Shown here: positions 9,415 to 18,069 of the stretch, piece by piece | How positions within the stretch are numbered: position 1 is the stretch's first letter | Layout of the letters: every line of letters starts with the position of its first letter | Origin: Xanthomonas sacchari | GTDB lineage: Bacteria; Pseudomonadota; Gammaproteobacteria; Xanthomonadales; Xanthomonadaceae | DNA length: 64,000 nt | Direction: 5' to 3' | NCBI RefSeq assembly: GCF_024266585.1 | Contig: NZ_CP100647.1 | Coordinates: forward strand, 62,001-126,000 | Notes under the pieces: model-generated | Database searches by the model: none | What the model saw: only the letters and a program-made list of their open reading frames with translations | What the model was told of the DNA's origin: nothing | Position numbers and translations under genes: made by a program

Positions 9415-9617
9415 GGCGGAATCCTGGAAAGCAAAAAGCGAAGAAACGACGGGCGTCGCGACACCGCAACGATCAGGGCAGGCCGGCGTTGACGCCGCCC
9501 GGATCGACGGCACCCGCTTGGCGGTGCCGCAGGATCGGGCTACCGCCCGGGCTGTTCTGCGTGTCCTCGTTGCTCATGCAATGCTCCGGTTGCTGGCCCG
9601 CGCCGCGACGCACGGCC

Positions 9618-9926
9618 TCAGCGCAGGGTCAGCGGCGCGTCCTTGGCCAGCGCCGCCTTGCGCTCCTTGCTGAATTCCCACCACGGGCGCGGCGTCTCGC
9701 CCTGCATGAAGCGCACGATCGACAGGAACACGTCGATCACGCAGTGATCGTGCATCACCCCGGTGCGCAGGCACAACTGCGCGTACATGTCGTAGGGGTC
9801 GCGGCCCTGCAGGTGCGCGGGCACGCGGATGCCGATCAGGCGCAGGTCCTTCTCGCAGGCCGGCCCGACATTGGGCAGGTCGGTCAGGCGCAACAGGTGG
9901 TGGCGGTCGACCTTGCTGGGATGCAT
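9618..9926 (-). CDS. Helix-hairpin-helix protein of the Cdd1 ('pathogenicity locus') family
   Basis: This 102-residue protein has an N-terminal helix-hairpin-helix (LTDLPNVGPACEKDLRLIG) followed by a conserved DPYDMYAQLC segment and an HDHCVIDVFLS region, the pattern of the Cdd1 family. The biochemical role is unknown; the HhH suggests nucleic acid contact. It lies 36 bases downstream of parB on the same strand and is likely co-transcribed with parA-parB. A link with chromosome partitioning is only suggested by position. Confidence 0.85.
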   Translation of the reverse strand: MHPSKVDRHHLLRLTDLPNVGPACEKDLRLIGIRVPAHLQGRDPYDMYAQLCLRTGVMHDHCVIDVFLSIVRFMQGETPRPWWEFSKERKAALAKDAPLTLR

Positions 9927-9962
9927 GGCGGAAGCGGTCCTGGCGGACGCGGGCGGCGGCGC

Positions 9963-10883
9963 TCAGGCCTGCCGCGGGCGCAGTTTCTCGAGCACGCCGT
10001 CCAGCGTGTCCAGGTCGGTGTAGTGGATCACCAGCTTGCCCTTGCCGCCGCGGCCGTGGGCGATGGACACCTTGGTCCCCAGGGACTCGGACAGTTCGGT
10101 CTCCAGCGAGGCGATGTCGGCCTGCGGCGCGGTGCGCGCCGGCTTGGCCTTGCGGTTGCTCGGCACCTTGCCGGCGGCGAACTGCTGCGCACGGTGCTCG
10201 ACCTCGCGCACCGACCAGCCCTGGTCGGCGGCGTCGGAGGCCAGGCGGCTGGCCAGCTCCGGCGACAACGTCAGCAGCGCGCGCGCATGGCCCATTTCCA
10301 GGCGCCGCGCTTCCAGCAGCGCGCGGATCGCCGGCGGCAGCTCCAGCAGGCGCAGCAGGTTGGACACCGAGGCGCGCGAGCGGCCCACCGCCTCGGCGGC
10401 CTCGGCGTGGGTCAGCGAGAACTCGTCGATCAGCCGCTGCAGCGCCTGCGCCTCTTCCAGCGGGTTGAGGTCCTCGCGCTGGATGTTCTCGATCAGCGCC
10501 ATGGCGATGACGGTGCGGTCGTCCAGCTCGCGCACCACCACCGGCACTTCGCTGAGGCCGGCCAGCTGCGAGGCGCGCCAGCGGCGTTCGCCGGCGACGA
10601 TCTCGAAGCTGCCCGGCGCCAGTTCGCGGGCGACGATCGGCTGGATCACGCCCTGCGCCTTGATCGACTCGGCCAGCTCCTGCAGCTTGGCCTCGTCCAT
10701 CTCCTGGCGCGGCTGGTACTTGCCCGGCTGCAACTGTCCGACCGGCAGGCGGCGCAGGCTCTCGCCCGGCTGCAGCTCGGCGGTGGGGACGGGCGCGGCC
10801 GCGCCCTTCGGCCCCAGCAGCGCTTCCAGGCCACGGCCGAGGCCGCGCTTCTTCGCTCCGAGGGCGGGGGGCTTGGCACTCAT
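9963..10883 (-). CDS. parB: Chromosome partitioning protein ParB
   Basis: ParB is a CTP-dependent sliding clamp that loads at parS sites near the origin and works with ParA in chromosome segregation. The 306-residue protein has the RGLGRGLEALLG N-terminal motif, the CTPase/ParB box region (QYQPR-like KYQPRQ and GERRWRA motifs), the NIQREDLNPLEEA segment, a helix-turn-helix (HAEAAEAVGRSRASVSNLLR) and a C-terminal dimerisation domain ending at GVLEKLRPRQA. Its ATG overlaps the parA stop by one base (TGATG), indicating translational coupling. No consensus parS site was seen by eye in the window. Confidence 0.97.
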   Translation of the reverse strand: MSAKPPALGAKKRGLGRGLEALLGPKGAAAPVPTAELQPGESLRRLPVGQLQPGKYQPRQEMDEAKLQELAESIKAQGVIQPIVARELAPGSFEIVAGERRWRASQLAGLSEVPVVVRELDDRTVIAMALIENIQREDLNPLEEAQALQRLIDEFSLTHAEAAEAVGRSRASVSNLLRLLELPPAIRALLEARRLEMGHARALLTLSPELASRLASDAADQGWSVREVEHRAQQFAAGKVPSNRKAKPARTAPQADIASLETELSESLGTKVSIAHGRGGKGKLVIHYTDLDTLDGVLEKLRPRQA

Positions 10884-11680
10884 CAGTACGTCTCCATGGC
10901 CGGCATCGGCCGATTGCGTTCGTTGCGGCGGCGCACGATCTCGCCGGCCAGTCCGAGGTAGGCGACGCCGCCGCGCGAGGTGCGGTCGTAGCCGACGATG
11001 CTCTGGCCATGGCTGGGCGCCTCGGCCAGGCGCACGTTGCGCGGCACGATGGTGCGGAACACCTTGTCGCCGAAGTGGTTGGTCAGCTCCGCCGACACCG
11101 CGTTGGCCAGGTTGTTGCGCACGTCGAACATGGTCCGCAGCACGCCTTCGATCTCCAACGCCGGGTTCAGCTCGGCGCGCAGCGCCTCGATGGTCTCCAG
11201 CAGCGCGGTCAGCCCCTCCAGCGCGTAGTACTCGCACTGCATCGGCACGATCACCGAGTCGGCGGCGGTCAGCGCGTTCAGGGTCAGCAGCGACAGCGCC
11301 GGCGGGCAGTCGATCAGGATGAAATCGTAGGCCTCGCGCAGCGGCGCCAGCGCGGTCTTCAGCCGCTGCTCGCGCGCCGGCTGGTCCATCAGCTGGATCT
11401 CGGCGGCGGTGAGATCGATGTTGCCGGGCAGCAGGTCGAAGCCTTCCGGCGCGGTCACCCGGATCTGTTCGGCGCTGCTTTCGCCAAGTAGCACGTCGCA
11501 GGTGGAGGCGGCCAGTTCGCGCTTGTCGATGCCGCTGCCCATCGTCGCATTGCCCTGCGAGTCCAGGTCCACCAGCAGCACGCGCTGCGACTGGCGCGCC
11601 AGCGCCGCGGCCAGGTTGACCGCGGTGGTGGTCTTGCCGACGCCGCCCTTCTGGTTGGCGATGGCGATGATGCGGGCCAT
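10883..11680 (-). CDS. parA: Chromosome partitioning ATPase ParA (Soj)
   Basis: The 265-residue ParA/MinD family ATPase has the deviant Walker A motif KGGVGKTT starting at residue 10 and the A' motif LLVDLDSQGNAT, the standard signature of Soj-type chromosomal ParA. It has no N-terminal DNA-binding extension, which plasmid type Ia ParA proteins carry. It forms ATP-dependent dimers on the nucleoid and drives movement of ParB-parS complexes. It is directly upstream of and coupled to parB, and lies downstream of rsmG with a 90-base gap, matching the common parAB-rsmG neighbourhood near bacterial origins. Confidence 0.97.
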   Translation of the reverse strand: MARIIAIANQKGGVGKTTTAVNLAAALARQSQRVLLVDLDSQGNATMGSGIDKRELAASTCDVLLGESSAEQIRVTAPEGFDLLPGNIDLTAAEIQLMDQPAREQRLKTALAPLREAYDFILIDCPPALSLLTLNALTAADSVIVPMQCEYYALEGLTALLETIEALRAELNPALEIEGVLRTMFDVRNNLANAVSAELTNHFGDKVFRTIVPRNVRLAEAPSHGQSIVGYDRTSRGGVAYLGLAGEIVRRRNERNRPMPAMETY

Positions 11681-11770
11681 GCGGGAGCCTCGTCGGCGAT
11701 GGGGGTGGGGCCGGGCATTATGCGGTCACAGCCCCCCGAGGCGGAAATCGGGGCCGGCCGTGGCCGCCGC

Positions 11771-12412
11771 TCAACCGCGCTCGACCACCACCAGGTGGCG
11801 GTCGGCGCCCAGGCCGGGGACCTGCAGCGGGTGTACCGTCGGCGCCACCCAGCCCGGCGGCAGCGCGGCGATCTCCTCGTCCGGGCGCACGCCCTTCATC
11901 GCCAGCAGGCGCCCGCCCGGGCGCAGCAGGTGGCCGCCGACGGCGACGATGCCGGCCAGGGTGTCCAGCGCGCGCGCGGTCAGCAGATCGTAGGCGCCGG
12001 CCTCGTCCAGCGCCTCGGCGCGCGACTCGGCCACCCGCGCGTTGTCCAGGCGCAGCTGGCGCACCGCCTCGCGCAGGAAGCGCGCCTTCTTGCCGTTGCT
12101 TTCGACCAGGGTCACCCGCAGCTGCGGCCGCGCGATCGCCAGCGGGATGCCGGGCAGCCCCGGGCCGGTGCCCAGGTCGGCCAGCGCGCCCTCGCGGGCG
12201 AACGGCTGCATCGCCAGCGAATCCAGCAGATGGCGGGTCACCATCTCGTGCGGGTCGCGGATCGCGGTCAGGTTGTAGGTGCGGTTCCAGCGCGTCAGCA
12301 GCGCCAGGTAGGCCAGCAGGGGCGGCGCCAGCGCCGCGGCGTCCAGGCCTTGTGCGTGCAGGCCCTGCTCGAGCGCGGCGCGGACGGAATCGGGGAGAGA
12401 GGCATCGGTCAT
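11771..12412 (-). CDS. rsmG: 16S rRNA (guanine527-N7)-methyltransferase RsmG
   Basis: RsmG (GidB) methylates N7 of G527 in 16S rRNA using SAM; its loss gives low-level streptomycin resistance in several bacteria. The 213-residue protein starts at the ATG at 12412. It has the typical [24 protein letters not shown] block, SAM motif [17 protein letters not shown], the [12 protein letters not shown] acceptor strand and the TARALDTL motif. It reads toward parA-parB on the same strand. Confidence 0.97.
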   Translation of the reverse strand: MTDASLPDSVRAALEQGLHAQGLDAAALAPPLLAYLALLTRWNRTYNLTAIRDPHEMVTRHLLDSLAMQPFAREGALADLGTGPGLPGIPLAIARPQLRVTLVESNGKKARFLREAVRQLRLDNARVAESRAEALDEAGAYDLLTARALDTLAGIVAVGGHLLRPGGRLLAMKGVRPDEEIAALPPGWVAPTVHPLQVPGLGADRHLVVVERG

Positions 12413-12459
12413 CGGCGGATTATCGCAGGTGCCGCCGGCGCCCGAACCGCGCGTCCGCG

Positions 12460-13122
12460 TCAGGGCGTGTCCTCGACAGGCGCATCCGCGCGCCAGGCCA
12501 GGGCGGCCCGATAACCGGGGGCGGCCTCCCACTCGTGCAGGTGCCAGGCCTCGGTCGCGCCCAGCCCCGGGTCGCACCAGGCCAGGCGCAGCACGCCGGC
12601 TGCGTCCTCGGCGAAGCGCAGCCGGTGCAGGCCGAAAGCGATGCCGTGACCGTGCGCCTTGAGCAGCGCCTCCTTGGCGCACCACAGGCGGAAGAACAGC
12701 GCCTCGCGCGCCGGTGCCGGCAGCGCGGCCAGCAGCGCGACCTCGTCCGGATGGAAGAAGCGCTGCGCCAGCTCCAGCAGGCGCGGCCGCGGCCGCTGGC
12801 GCTCGATGTCCACGCCCAGCCGCGCCTGCGCGGCGACCGCCACCAGCAGGTAGTCGCCGCTGTGGCTCCAGCCGATGTCCAGGTGCGCCAGCGGCGCGTG
12901 CAGGCCGGGCCGGCCGCGCGCATCGCGGCGCAGCGGCAACGTCGCCGCCGGCATGGCCAGTTCGCCAGCCAGCAGGTGCCGCGCCTGGGCCTCGCCGGAG
13001 GTGCGCGGCGGATGCGGGCGCAGCCACAGCGCCACCGGGCCCAGCCGCCAGTCCGGCGCCTCGGCGGCAGCGGCGGCGGCCACGGGCGGCATCGGTGTGC
13101 TCACGCCGCGTCCACAAAGCAC
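12460..13122 (-). CDS. 4'-phosphopantetheinyl transferase, Sfp superfamily
   Basis: The enzyme transfers phosphopantetheine from CoA to carrier proteins of fatty acid, polyketide or non-ribosomal peptide synthases. The 220-residue frame contains the WSHSGDYLL region, the Mg2+/CoA motif [11 protein letters not shown] and [12 protein letters not shown], all diagnostic of Sfp-type PPTases. The start is uncertain: besides the ATG at 13122, an in-frame GTG at 13104 and ATG at 13092 both precede the conserved part, and the first 22 residues are low-complexity alanine. In Xanthomonas albilineans a PPTase of this class (XabA) activates the albicidin synthases. No synthase is visible here. Confidence 0.92.
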   Translation of the reverse strand: MLCGRGVSTPMPPVAAAAAAEAPDWRLGPVALWLRPHPPRTSGEAQARHLLAGELAMPAATLPLRRDARGRPGLHAPLAHLDIGWSHSGDYLLVAVAAQARLGVDIERQRPRPRLLELAQRFFHPDEVALLAALPAPAREALFFRLWCAKEALLKAHGHGIAFGLHRLRFAEDAAGVLRLAWCDPGLGATEAWHLHEWEAAPGYRAALAWRADAPVEDTP

Positions 13123-13233
13123 AATGGCCGCTGCGGCGCAGGGCCGGTGCTATACGGTCGCTTCACGGCAACGCTCCTTAAATGGCGCGCACCCCACCGC
13201 TCCTGGTGCGGGCCGAACCGAGGAGTCTGACGC

Positions 13234-13485
13234 ATGGGCATCATTATCTGGTTGATCGTCGGCGGCATCGTGGGCTGGCTGGCCAGCATCATCATGCGCC
13301 GTGACGCACAGCAGGGCATCATCCTGAACATCGTGGTCGGCATCGTCGGCGCGCTGATCGCCGGTTGGCTGTTCGGCGGCGGCATCAACCAGGCGATCAC
13401 CCTGTGGACGTTCCTGTATTCGCTGATCGGCGCGATCATCCTGCTGGCGATCGTCAACCTGTTCACCCGCGGTCGCGCGCGCTGA
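13234..13485 (+). CDS. GlsB/YeaQ/YmgE family small membrane protein
   Basis: This 83-residue protein has three hydrophobic helices and the family motifs GGIVGWLAS near the start and LNIVVGIVGALIAGWLFG in the middle. It is annotated in many genomes as transglycosylase-associated or stress-response membrane protein, with no proven biochemical role. The ATG at 13234 has a good GAGGAG site eight bases upstream. It stands alone on the plus strand, followed by a strong terminator. Confidence 0.9.
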   Translation: MGIIIWLIVGGIVGWLASIIMRRDAQQGIILNIVVGIVGALIAGWLFGGGINQAITLWTFLYSLIGAIILLAIVNLFTRGRAR

Positions 13486-13504
13486 CGCGCCGCCCCCGCC
13501 GCTT

Positions 13505-13537
13505 GCGCAAACGCCCGGTTCGCCGGGCGTTTTGCGT
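13505..13537. terminator. Bidirectional rho-independent terminator
   Basis: An inverted repeat CGCAAACGCCCGG / CCGGGCGTTTTGCG with a short TTCG loop is flanked by A and T runs. It lies between the convergent ends of the YeaQ-type gene and the GFA gene and can serve both strands. Confidence 0.8.
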
Positions 13538-13552
13538 TTACGGGCCGGCTGC

Positions 13553-13984
13553 TCACGGCGCAGTGCGGTCGGCGGGATGCCGCACGCCATCCTCGACCGG
13601 CACCGCGATGGCCAGCGCGTACGGGTCCACGCCCTCCAGGCAGCCGACGTTGTAGCCGTACAGGCTGGGATCGGAGCGGCGCCGATGATGGGTGTAGATC
13701 CCGCAGGTGCCGCAGAAGTAATGCTGCGCGGTGTGGGTGTGGAACTGGTACAGGCGCAGCGCCTGCTCGCCCTGGCGCAGGTGCAGGGCGGCCAGCGGCA
13801 CCGAGGCGACGATGGCGCCGCGGCGTCGGCACAGCGAGCAGTTGCAGCGGCGCGGGTCGACGATGCCGTGCGGCAGCTCCAGGTCGATCTGCACCGCGCC
13901 GCAGTGGCAGCTGAGCCGATGCAGCGGCGCGATCACGGTGTCGCCGACCTTGTCGATGCAACGGCGCACCTGACGCTCGTTCAT
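13553..13984 (-). CDS. GFA family protein (glutathione-dependent formaldehyde-activating-like)
   Basis: This 143-residue protein carries the zinc-binding cysteine pattern of the GFA/CENP-V fold: SCHCGAVQIDL near residue 25, CNCSLCRRRGAI, and CGTCGIYTHH. The start is the ATG at 13984, which overlaps the stop of exonuclease III by four bases (ATGA). The family is named after Gfa, proposed to speed S-hydroxymethylglutathione formation, but many members have unknown substrates and assignment to formaldehyde detoxification would be a guess. Confidence 0.9.
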   Translation of the reverse strand: MNERQVRRCIDKVGDTVIAPLHRLSCHCGAVQIDLELPHGIVDPRRCNCSLCRRRGAIVASVPLAALHLRQGEQALRLYQFHTHTAQHYFCGTCGIYTHHRRRSDPSLYGYNVGCLEGVDPYALAIAVPVEDGVRHPADRTAP

Positions 13985-14757
13985 GCCGTCGGTTCCAGTT
14001 CGACCCAGGCCGGCGCATGGTCGCTGGGGCGGTCCCAGGTGCGCGGCTCGCGGTCGATGCCGGCGCCGCGGGTGTGCGGCTTCAGCGCGTCGGAGACCAG
14101 GGTCAGGTCGATGCGCAGGCCCAGGTCGCGGCGGAAGCCGGCCTGACGGTAATCCCACCAGCTGAACAGGCCGCCGTCGGCATGGTGCAGGCGGAAGCCG
14201 TCGTGCAGGCCCAGCGCGAGCAGCTTGTGCAGAGCGCCGCGCTCGGCGGTGGAAGTGAGGATGTGGTTGTCGCTCCACACCAGCGGATCGTGCACGTCGC
14301 GCGCGTCCGGGGCGATGTTGAAGTCGCCCAGCACCACCAGCCGCGGATGCCGCTGCAGCTCGTCGGCCAGCCAGGCGTGCACCGCCTCCAGCCAGCGCAG
14401 CTTGTAGGCGTACTTGTCGGTGCCCACGTCCTGGCCGTTGACCACGTACAGATTGACGATGCGCAGGTCGCCGACGGTGGCGGCGATGGCGCGCTTCTGC
14501 TCGTCCTCCAGGCCCGGCACGCCGATCTGCACGTCGCTGACCGGCGTGCGCGACAGGATCGCCACACCGTTGTAGGTCTTCTGCCCGGCGAACACGCTGC
14601 GGTAGCCGGCCTCGGCCAGCGCCGCGTCGGGAAACTTGTGGTCCTCCAGCTTGGTCTCCTGGATCCCGACCACGTCCGGCGCGAACGCGGCCAGCCACTG
14701 TTGCAGGTGCGGCAGGCGCACGTTGAGCGAGTTGACGTTCCAGCTGGCGATTTTCAA
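13981..14757 (-). CDS. xth: Exodeoxyribonuclease III
   Basis: This 258-residue endonuclease/exonuclease/phosphatase fold protein begins MKIASWNVNSLNVRLPHL and has the catalytic IQETKLEDHKFP motif, LVVLGDFNIAPDARDVH and the C-terminal RTWDRPSDHAPAWVEL histidine motif. It acts in base excision repair as an AP endonuclease and 3'-phosphodiesterase. Length and motifs match the XthA group. It is translationally coupled to the GFA gene. Confidence 0.95.
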   Translation of the reverse strand: MKIASWNVNSLNVRLPHLQQWLAAFAPDVVGIQETKLEDHKFPDAALAEAGYRSVFAGQKTYNGVAILSRTPVSDVQIGVPGLEDEQKRAIAATVGDLRIVNLYVVNGQDVGTDKYAYKLRWLEAVHAWLADELQRHPRLVVLGDFNIAPDARDVHDPLVWSDNHILTSTAERGALHKLLALGLHDGFRLHHADGGLFSWWDYRQAGFRRDLGLRIDLTLVSDALKPHTRGAGIDREPRTWDRPSDHAPAWVELEPTA

Positions 14758-15189
14758 GGGTGGTCCCGCTCCTCGGTCTTCATCACAATTATTTCAGGCC
14801 ACGGCGCTTGGCGGCACTAGCGCATCTAGGACCTCGCAAACGCTAGCTGGCTCACCGTGGATTCTGGCATACCGCGCCCGATGGGTCCCCATTTGCGCTG
14901 CGAGCATCCTACAAATTCGACTACGCCGAGAAGTCTCTCCCCCCGTTGCAATCTGCACAATCCGACGTCAATCTAGTGAACGATGTCCATGCGACCGCCC
15001 CGAGGCGGCTCGCAATGCGGCGGCCGGGGGGCGCCGCGAATACTTCAGAACTGATGAAGCCGCCTAACGGCCGAGGCTGCATGTTCCGTGCTCTACCTCC
15101 GGCCCTCGGCATGCGACAACACCTGCCGATCTTGCCAATCCTGTTTGCTCACCCTCTGGACACCGAACCCAAAGCTGTTGAAGGAACGC
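14758..15189. other. 432-base intergenic region between xth and the FkbM gene
   Basis: The two genes diverge here, so both promoters should lie inside. I see no convincing gene, RNA or repeat. Composition drops toward that of the FkbM gene, suggesting that the edge of the transferred segment lies within it. An AAGGA ribosome binding site precedes the FkbM start (15181-15185). Confidence 0.5.
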
Positions 15190-16398
15190 ATGCTTAAGAC
15201 AATCAAGATTGACCAAGAAATCTATAAGGTTTCGTCAGACGACGACTATCTGACCAACATGGGCGATGAATTCGAACCGCATATGGTGCAACTGTTTCGC
15301 ACCTTGGTTGAAGCGGATGATGTGGTTGCTGACATCGGCGCCAACATCGGCCTGACGGCGCTGTTGTTCTCAGGCCTGGCCAGGAAGACCTACGCGTTCG
15401 AACCCACCCCGTCCACCTATCGCATCCTAAGGGAGAACCTGGCTCGTAATCAGTGCGGAAACATTGAAGCGTTCAATCTCGGCCTCGGAATGAAGCAGGA
15501 GACGCTCGCGATCACCTTTGCCGCGACGAACCGCTCGGGTGGTTATGTCAGCGACAAGATCCGCCCCAAGGACGGACACGTCACTGAAGAGATCCGTATC
15601 GATCAACTGGATCACTTCTTCGCCACCAAGGACCCCTCGCCAAACTTTCTGAAGATCGACGTGGAGGGCTTCGAAATGAACGTCATTCGAGGTGGCTTGT
15701 CGTTTCTGGCGACGCGGCGACCGACAGTAGTGATGGAAATGAACCACTTCTGCCTCGACGTCCTGCAGAGAATCACCGTTCCCGACTTTCTTGATTTTAT
15801 GCGTAACGTATTCCCGCATCTATATGCCGTGGATGCGGACAACCGCGAGATCGTCGATCTTCACTCGCCAGAGGACGCATATCGAGTGATGCACGAACAC
15901 GTGGTCAAGCAGCGCTTCCCCAATATCGTCGGCGCCTTCGACCCGAGCGTCGGCGTCAAGCTGGAAGTTCTGGCGACAGAGGCTAAACGAACAGCCGAGC
16001 TTGTCAGCCGCAGGCGCGCTGCCCCCATCACCCAACCGACGGGCAGCATTGCACTCGTCGGCTCTATGCCGCAAATCGTCGCCTCCACAACCGTCGAGAT
16101 CAAAGTGCAGGTTGTTAACGACGGTCCCGAGACTTGGTATAGCGAAGGCGATAATCCGGTGTTCCTTTGTTACCACTGGTGTACGGCGGAGAACGAAATG
16201 GTCGTTTATGACGGCATCCGCAGTCGGCTCGCCGATTCTTGCATTGTGCCAGGACGAATCTCCGAACACCTGATGCACATCGCTCCACCCAATGAAGAAG
16301 GTACTTATCGCCTTGTGCTCACCTTTGTGCAGGAAGGGGTGTGCTGGTTCGAGGAACGAGGCTTCACCCCGGCCAAGTTCGATGTGGAGGTGACGTGA
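15190..16398 (+). CDS. FkbM family SAM-dependent methyltransferase with C-terminal beta-sandwich-like domain
   Basis: This 402-residue protein starts at the ATG at 15190 with AAGGA four bases upstream. Residues 45-65 hold SAM motif I (VADIGANIGLTALLFSG), followed by YAFEPTPSTYRILREN and the FLKIDVEGFEMNVIRGG motif typical of FkbM methyltransferases. The last 100 residues form a separate domain (VEIKVQVVNDGPETWYSEG, YHWC, LTFVQEGVCWFEERGF) that looks like an immunoglobulin-like beta-sandwich seen fused to other glycan-related transferases. Members usually O-methylate sugars of surface polysaccharides or secondary metabolites; the substrate is unknown. Its GC content is clearly lower than both neighbours, pointing to horizontal transfer. 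No polysaccharide cluster is adjacent. Confidence 0.85.
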   Translation: MLKTIKIDQEIYKVSSDDDYLTNMGDEFEPHMVQLFRTLVEADDVVADIGANIGLTALLFSGLARKTYAFEPTPSTYRILRENLARNQCGNIEAFNLGLGMKQETLAITFAATNRSGGYVSDKIRPKDGHVTEEIRIDQLDHFFATKDPSPNFLKIDVEGFEMNVIRGGLSFLATRRPTVVMEMNHFCLDVLQRITVPDFLDFMRNVFPHLYAVDADNREIVDLHSPEDAYRVMHEHVVKQRFPNIVGAFDPSVGVKLEVLATEAKRTAELVSRRRAAPITQPTGSIALVGSMPQIVASTTVEIKVQVVNDGPETWYSEGDNPVFLCYHWCTAENEMVVYDGIRSRLADSCIVPGRISEHLMHIAPPNEEGTYRLVLTFVQEGVCWFEERGFTPAKFDVEVT

Positions 16399-16416
16399 CG
16401 CGCTCGCACTGGCCGG

Positions 16417-17853
16417 TCAGCGCATCAGCAAATCCAGCAGCCAGGCGATCCGCGCGTACGGCGGCTTGAGCAGGTCGCTGCCGGCGCGGCGGGCCTGCCA
16501 CAGGATCGGCAGGGCCTTGCTGAAGGCATCGAAGCCGGCGCGGCCATGGTAGGCGCCCATGCCGCTGGGGCCGATGCCGCCGAACGGCAGCGCGTTGGCG
16601 GCGAAGTGCAGCAGGCTGTCGTTGACGGTGACGCCGCCGGCAACGGTCGCATGCAGGATGGCCTCGATCCGCGCGCGGTCGTGGCTGAAGGGATACAGCG
16701 CCAGCGGCCGGTCGCGGCTGTTGATCTCGGCGATGGCCGCATCCAGCGAGCGGTAGCTGCGCACCGGCAAAATCGGGCCGAAGATCTCCTCCTGCATCAA
16801 CAGCGCGTCATCGCCCGGCTGCAGCACCACCGTGGGCACGATCAGCCGCTCGCGCTCGGCGCGTTCGCGCTCCACCGTGGCCAGTTCGATCACTTCCAGG
16901 CCGCGCGCCCGCGCATCGTCCAGATAGCCGCGCAGGCGCCGGTACTGGCCGTCGTTGACGATGCGGGTGTAGTCCTCGGCGCTGGCGAAATCGCCGTAAC
17001 GCGCCAGCACCTGCGCGCGCAGCGCCTGCACCAGCGCCGCCTCGCGGCCGGCGTCGACCAGGACGTAGTCCGGGGCGATGCAGGTCTGCCCGGCGTTGAA
17101 CCACTTGCCGGTGGCCAGGCGCGCGGCGGCCTGCTCCAGCGGGTAGTCGGCGCAGACGATGGCCGGCGACTTGCCGCCCAGTTCCAGGGTCAGCGGGGTC
17201 AGGTTGGCCGCGGCGGCGGCCATCACCTTGCGCCCGACCGCGGTGGAGCCGGTGAACACCAGGTGGTCCAGCGGCAGCGCGGCGAACGCCGACGCCACTT
17301 CGGCACCGCCCAGCGCCACCGCCACCCGCTGCGGCGGGAACACCTCGGCCAACAGCGACTGCAGGAACTGCGCGCTGCGCGGGGTGTGCTCGGAGGGTTT
17401 CAGGTAGACGTGGTTGCCGGCGGCGATGGCGGTGGCCAGCGGGATCAGCGCCAGGTTGACCGGGTAGTTCCAGGGCGCGATCACCCCGACCACGCCGACC
17501 GGCACCGGCCGTACTTCCGCGCGCGCCGGCCACAGCCGCCAGCCGGCGCCGACCCGCTGCGGGCGCATCCAGCGCGCAAGGTGGCGCAGCAGGTGATCGA
17601 TCTCGCCGAGCACGGTCATGCCGTCGGCGAGCAGCGATTCGTGGCGCGAGCGGTGGCCGAAATCGGCGGCGATGGCATCGGCCATCTCCGGCAGCCGCCG
17701 CTTCAGCGCCGCGCGCAGCCGCAGCAGGTCCTCGCGGCGTTGCGCCCGCTCCGGCTTGGCCGATTGCCAGGCCGCGCGCAGGCGCTGCAGGGTGACTGGC
17801 AGGGCGGCCAGCGGCGTGTCGGCGAGGGCGGCGTCGGCTGCGGAGGGCGGCAT
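16417..17853 (-). CDS. Aldehyde dehydrogenase, coniferyl-aldehyde dehydrogenase type
   Basis: This 478-residue NAD(P)-dependent aldehyde dehydrogenase has the start ATG at 17853. Visible motifs are GVIAPWNYPVNLALIP, the FTGSTAVGRKV nucleotide loop, the general base Glu in LTLELGGKSP and the nucleophile Cys in FNAGQTCIAPDY. The QTCIAPDYVLV and NDSLLHFAANALPFGGIG segments fit the class 3-like group annotated as coniferyl aldehyde dehydrogenase (CalB), which oxidises coniferyl and other lipophilic aldehydes. The C-terminus (IAWLLDLLMR) is hydrophobic. The true substrate in this organism is not determinable. It stands alone, with a REP doublet upstream. Confidence 0.88.
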   Translation of the reverse strand: MPPSAADAALADTPLAALPVTLQRLRAAWQSAKPERAQRREDLLRLRAALKRRLPEMADAIAADFGHRSRHESLLADGMTVLGEIDHLLRHLARWMRPQRVGAGWRLWPARAEVRPVPVGVVGVIAPWNYPVNLALIPLATAIAAGNHVYLKPSEHTPRSAQFLQSLLAEVFPPQRVAVALGGAEVASAFAALPLDHLVFTGSTAVGRKVMAAAAANLTPLTLELGGKSPAIVCADYPLEQAAARLATGKWFNAGQTCIAPDYVLVDAGREAALVQALRAQVLARYGDFASAEDYTRIVNDGQYRRLRGYLDDARARGLEVIELATVERERAERERLIVPTVVLQPGDDALLMQEEIFGPILPVRSYRSLDAAIAEINSRDRPLALYPFSHDRARIEAILHATVAGGVTVNDSLLHFAANALPFGGIGPSGMGAYHGRAGFDAFSKALPILWQARRAGSDLLKPPYARIAWLLDLLMR

Positions 17854-17946
17854 GGGCGCACTATACGATGCCGGTCGCGGCTGGCGTGCGCGCAGGTCGC
17901 GGGTCGGCAGCGCGCGGCCGCGACCCCTGGGTCTCACAGTGGGTCG

Positions 17947-18032
17947 CGTCGGGACTGAAGTCCCTCCCACAGGTGGAACCTTCAGTCCGCGGCAATGCTG
18001 ACGCGCTCCTTGTGGGAGGGACTTCAGTCCCG
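17947..18032. repeat. REP doublet (REPIN-like), two inverted GTGGGAGGGACTTCAGTCCC units
   Basis: A unit at 17947-17971 and its inverse at 18011-18032 share GGGACTGAAGTCCCTCCCACA. Each is itself a palindrome around ACTTCAGT. The arrangement of two inverted REPs with a 39-base spacer is that of a REPIN/BIME, here between the divergent aldehyde dehydrogenase promoter and the end of the HAD gene. Related units occur at 42470, 42749, 46659 and 46867. Confidence 0.85.
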
Positions 18033-18069
18033 TCCCGGTGAACCCGGGCGCTCACGCCCATCCGCACGG

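Noticed and set aside
9618-12412. A parS site near parA-parB
   Set aside because: I looked for TGTTTCACGTGAAACA-like palindromes and found none; a motif search of the whole chromosome would settle it.
14946-15197. An 83-codon frame before the FkbM gene
   Set aside because: It has no ribosome binding site and no motif, and it overlaps the FkbM start region; probably chance.
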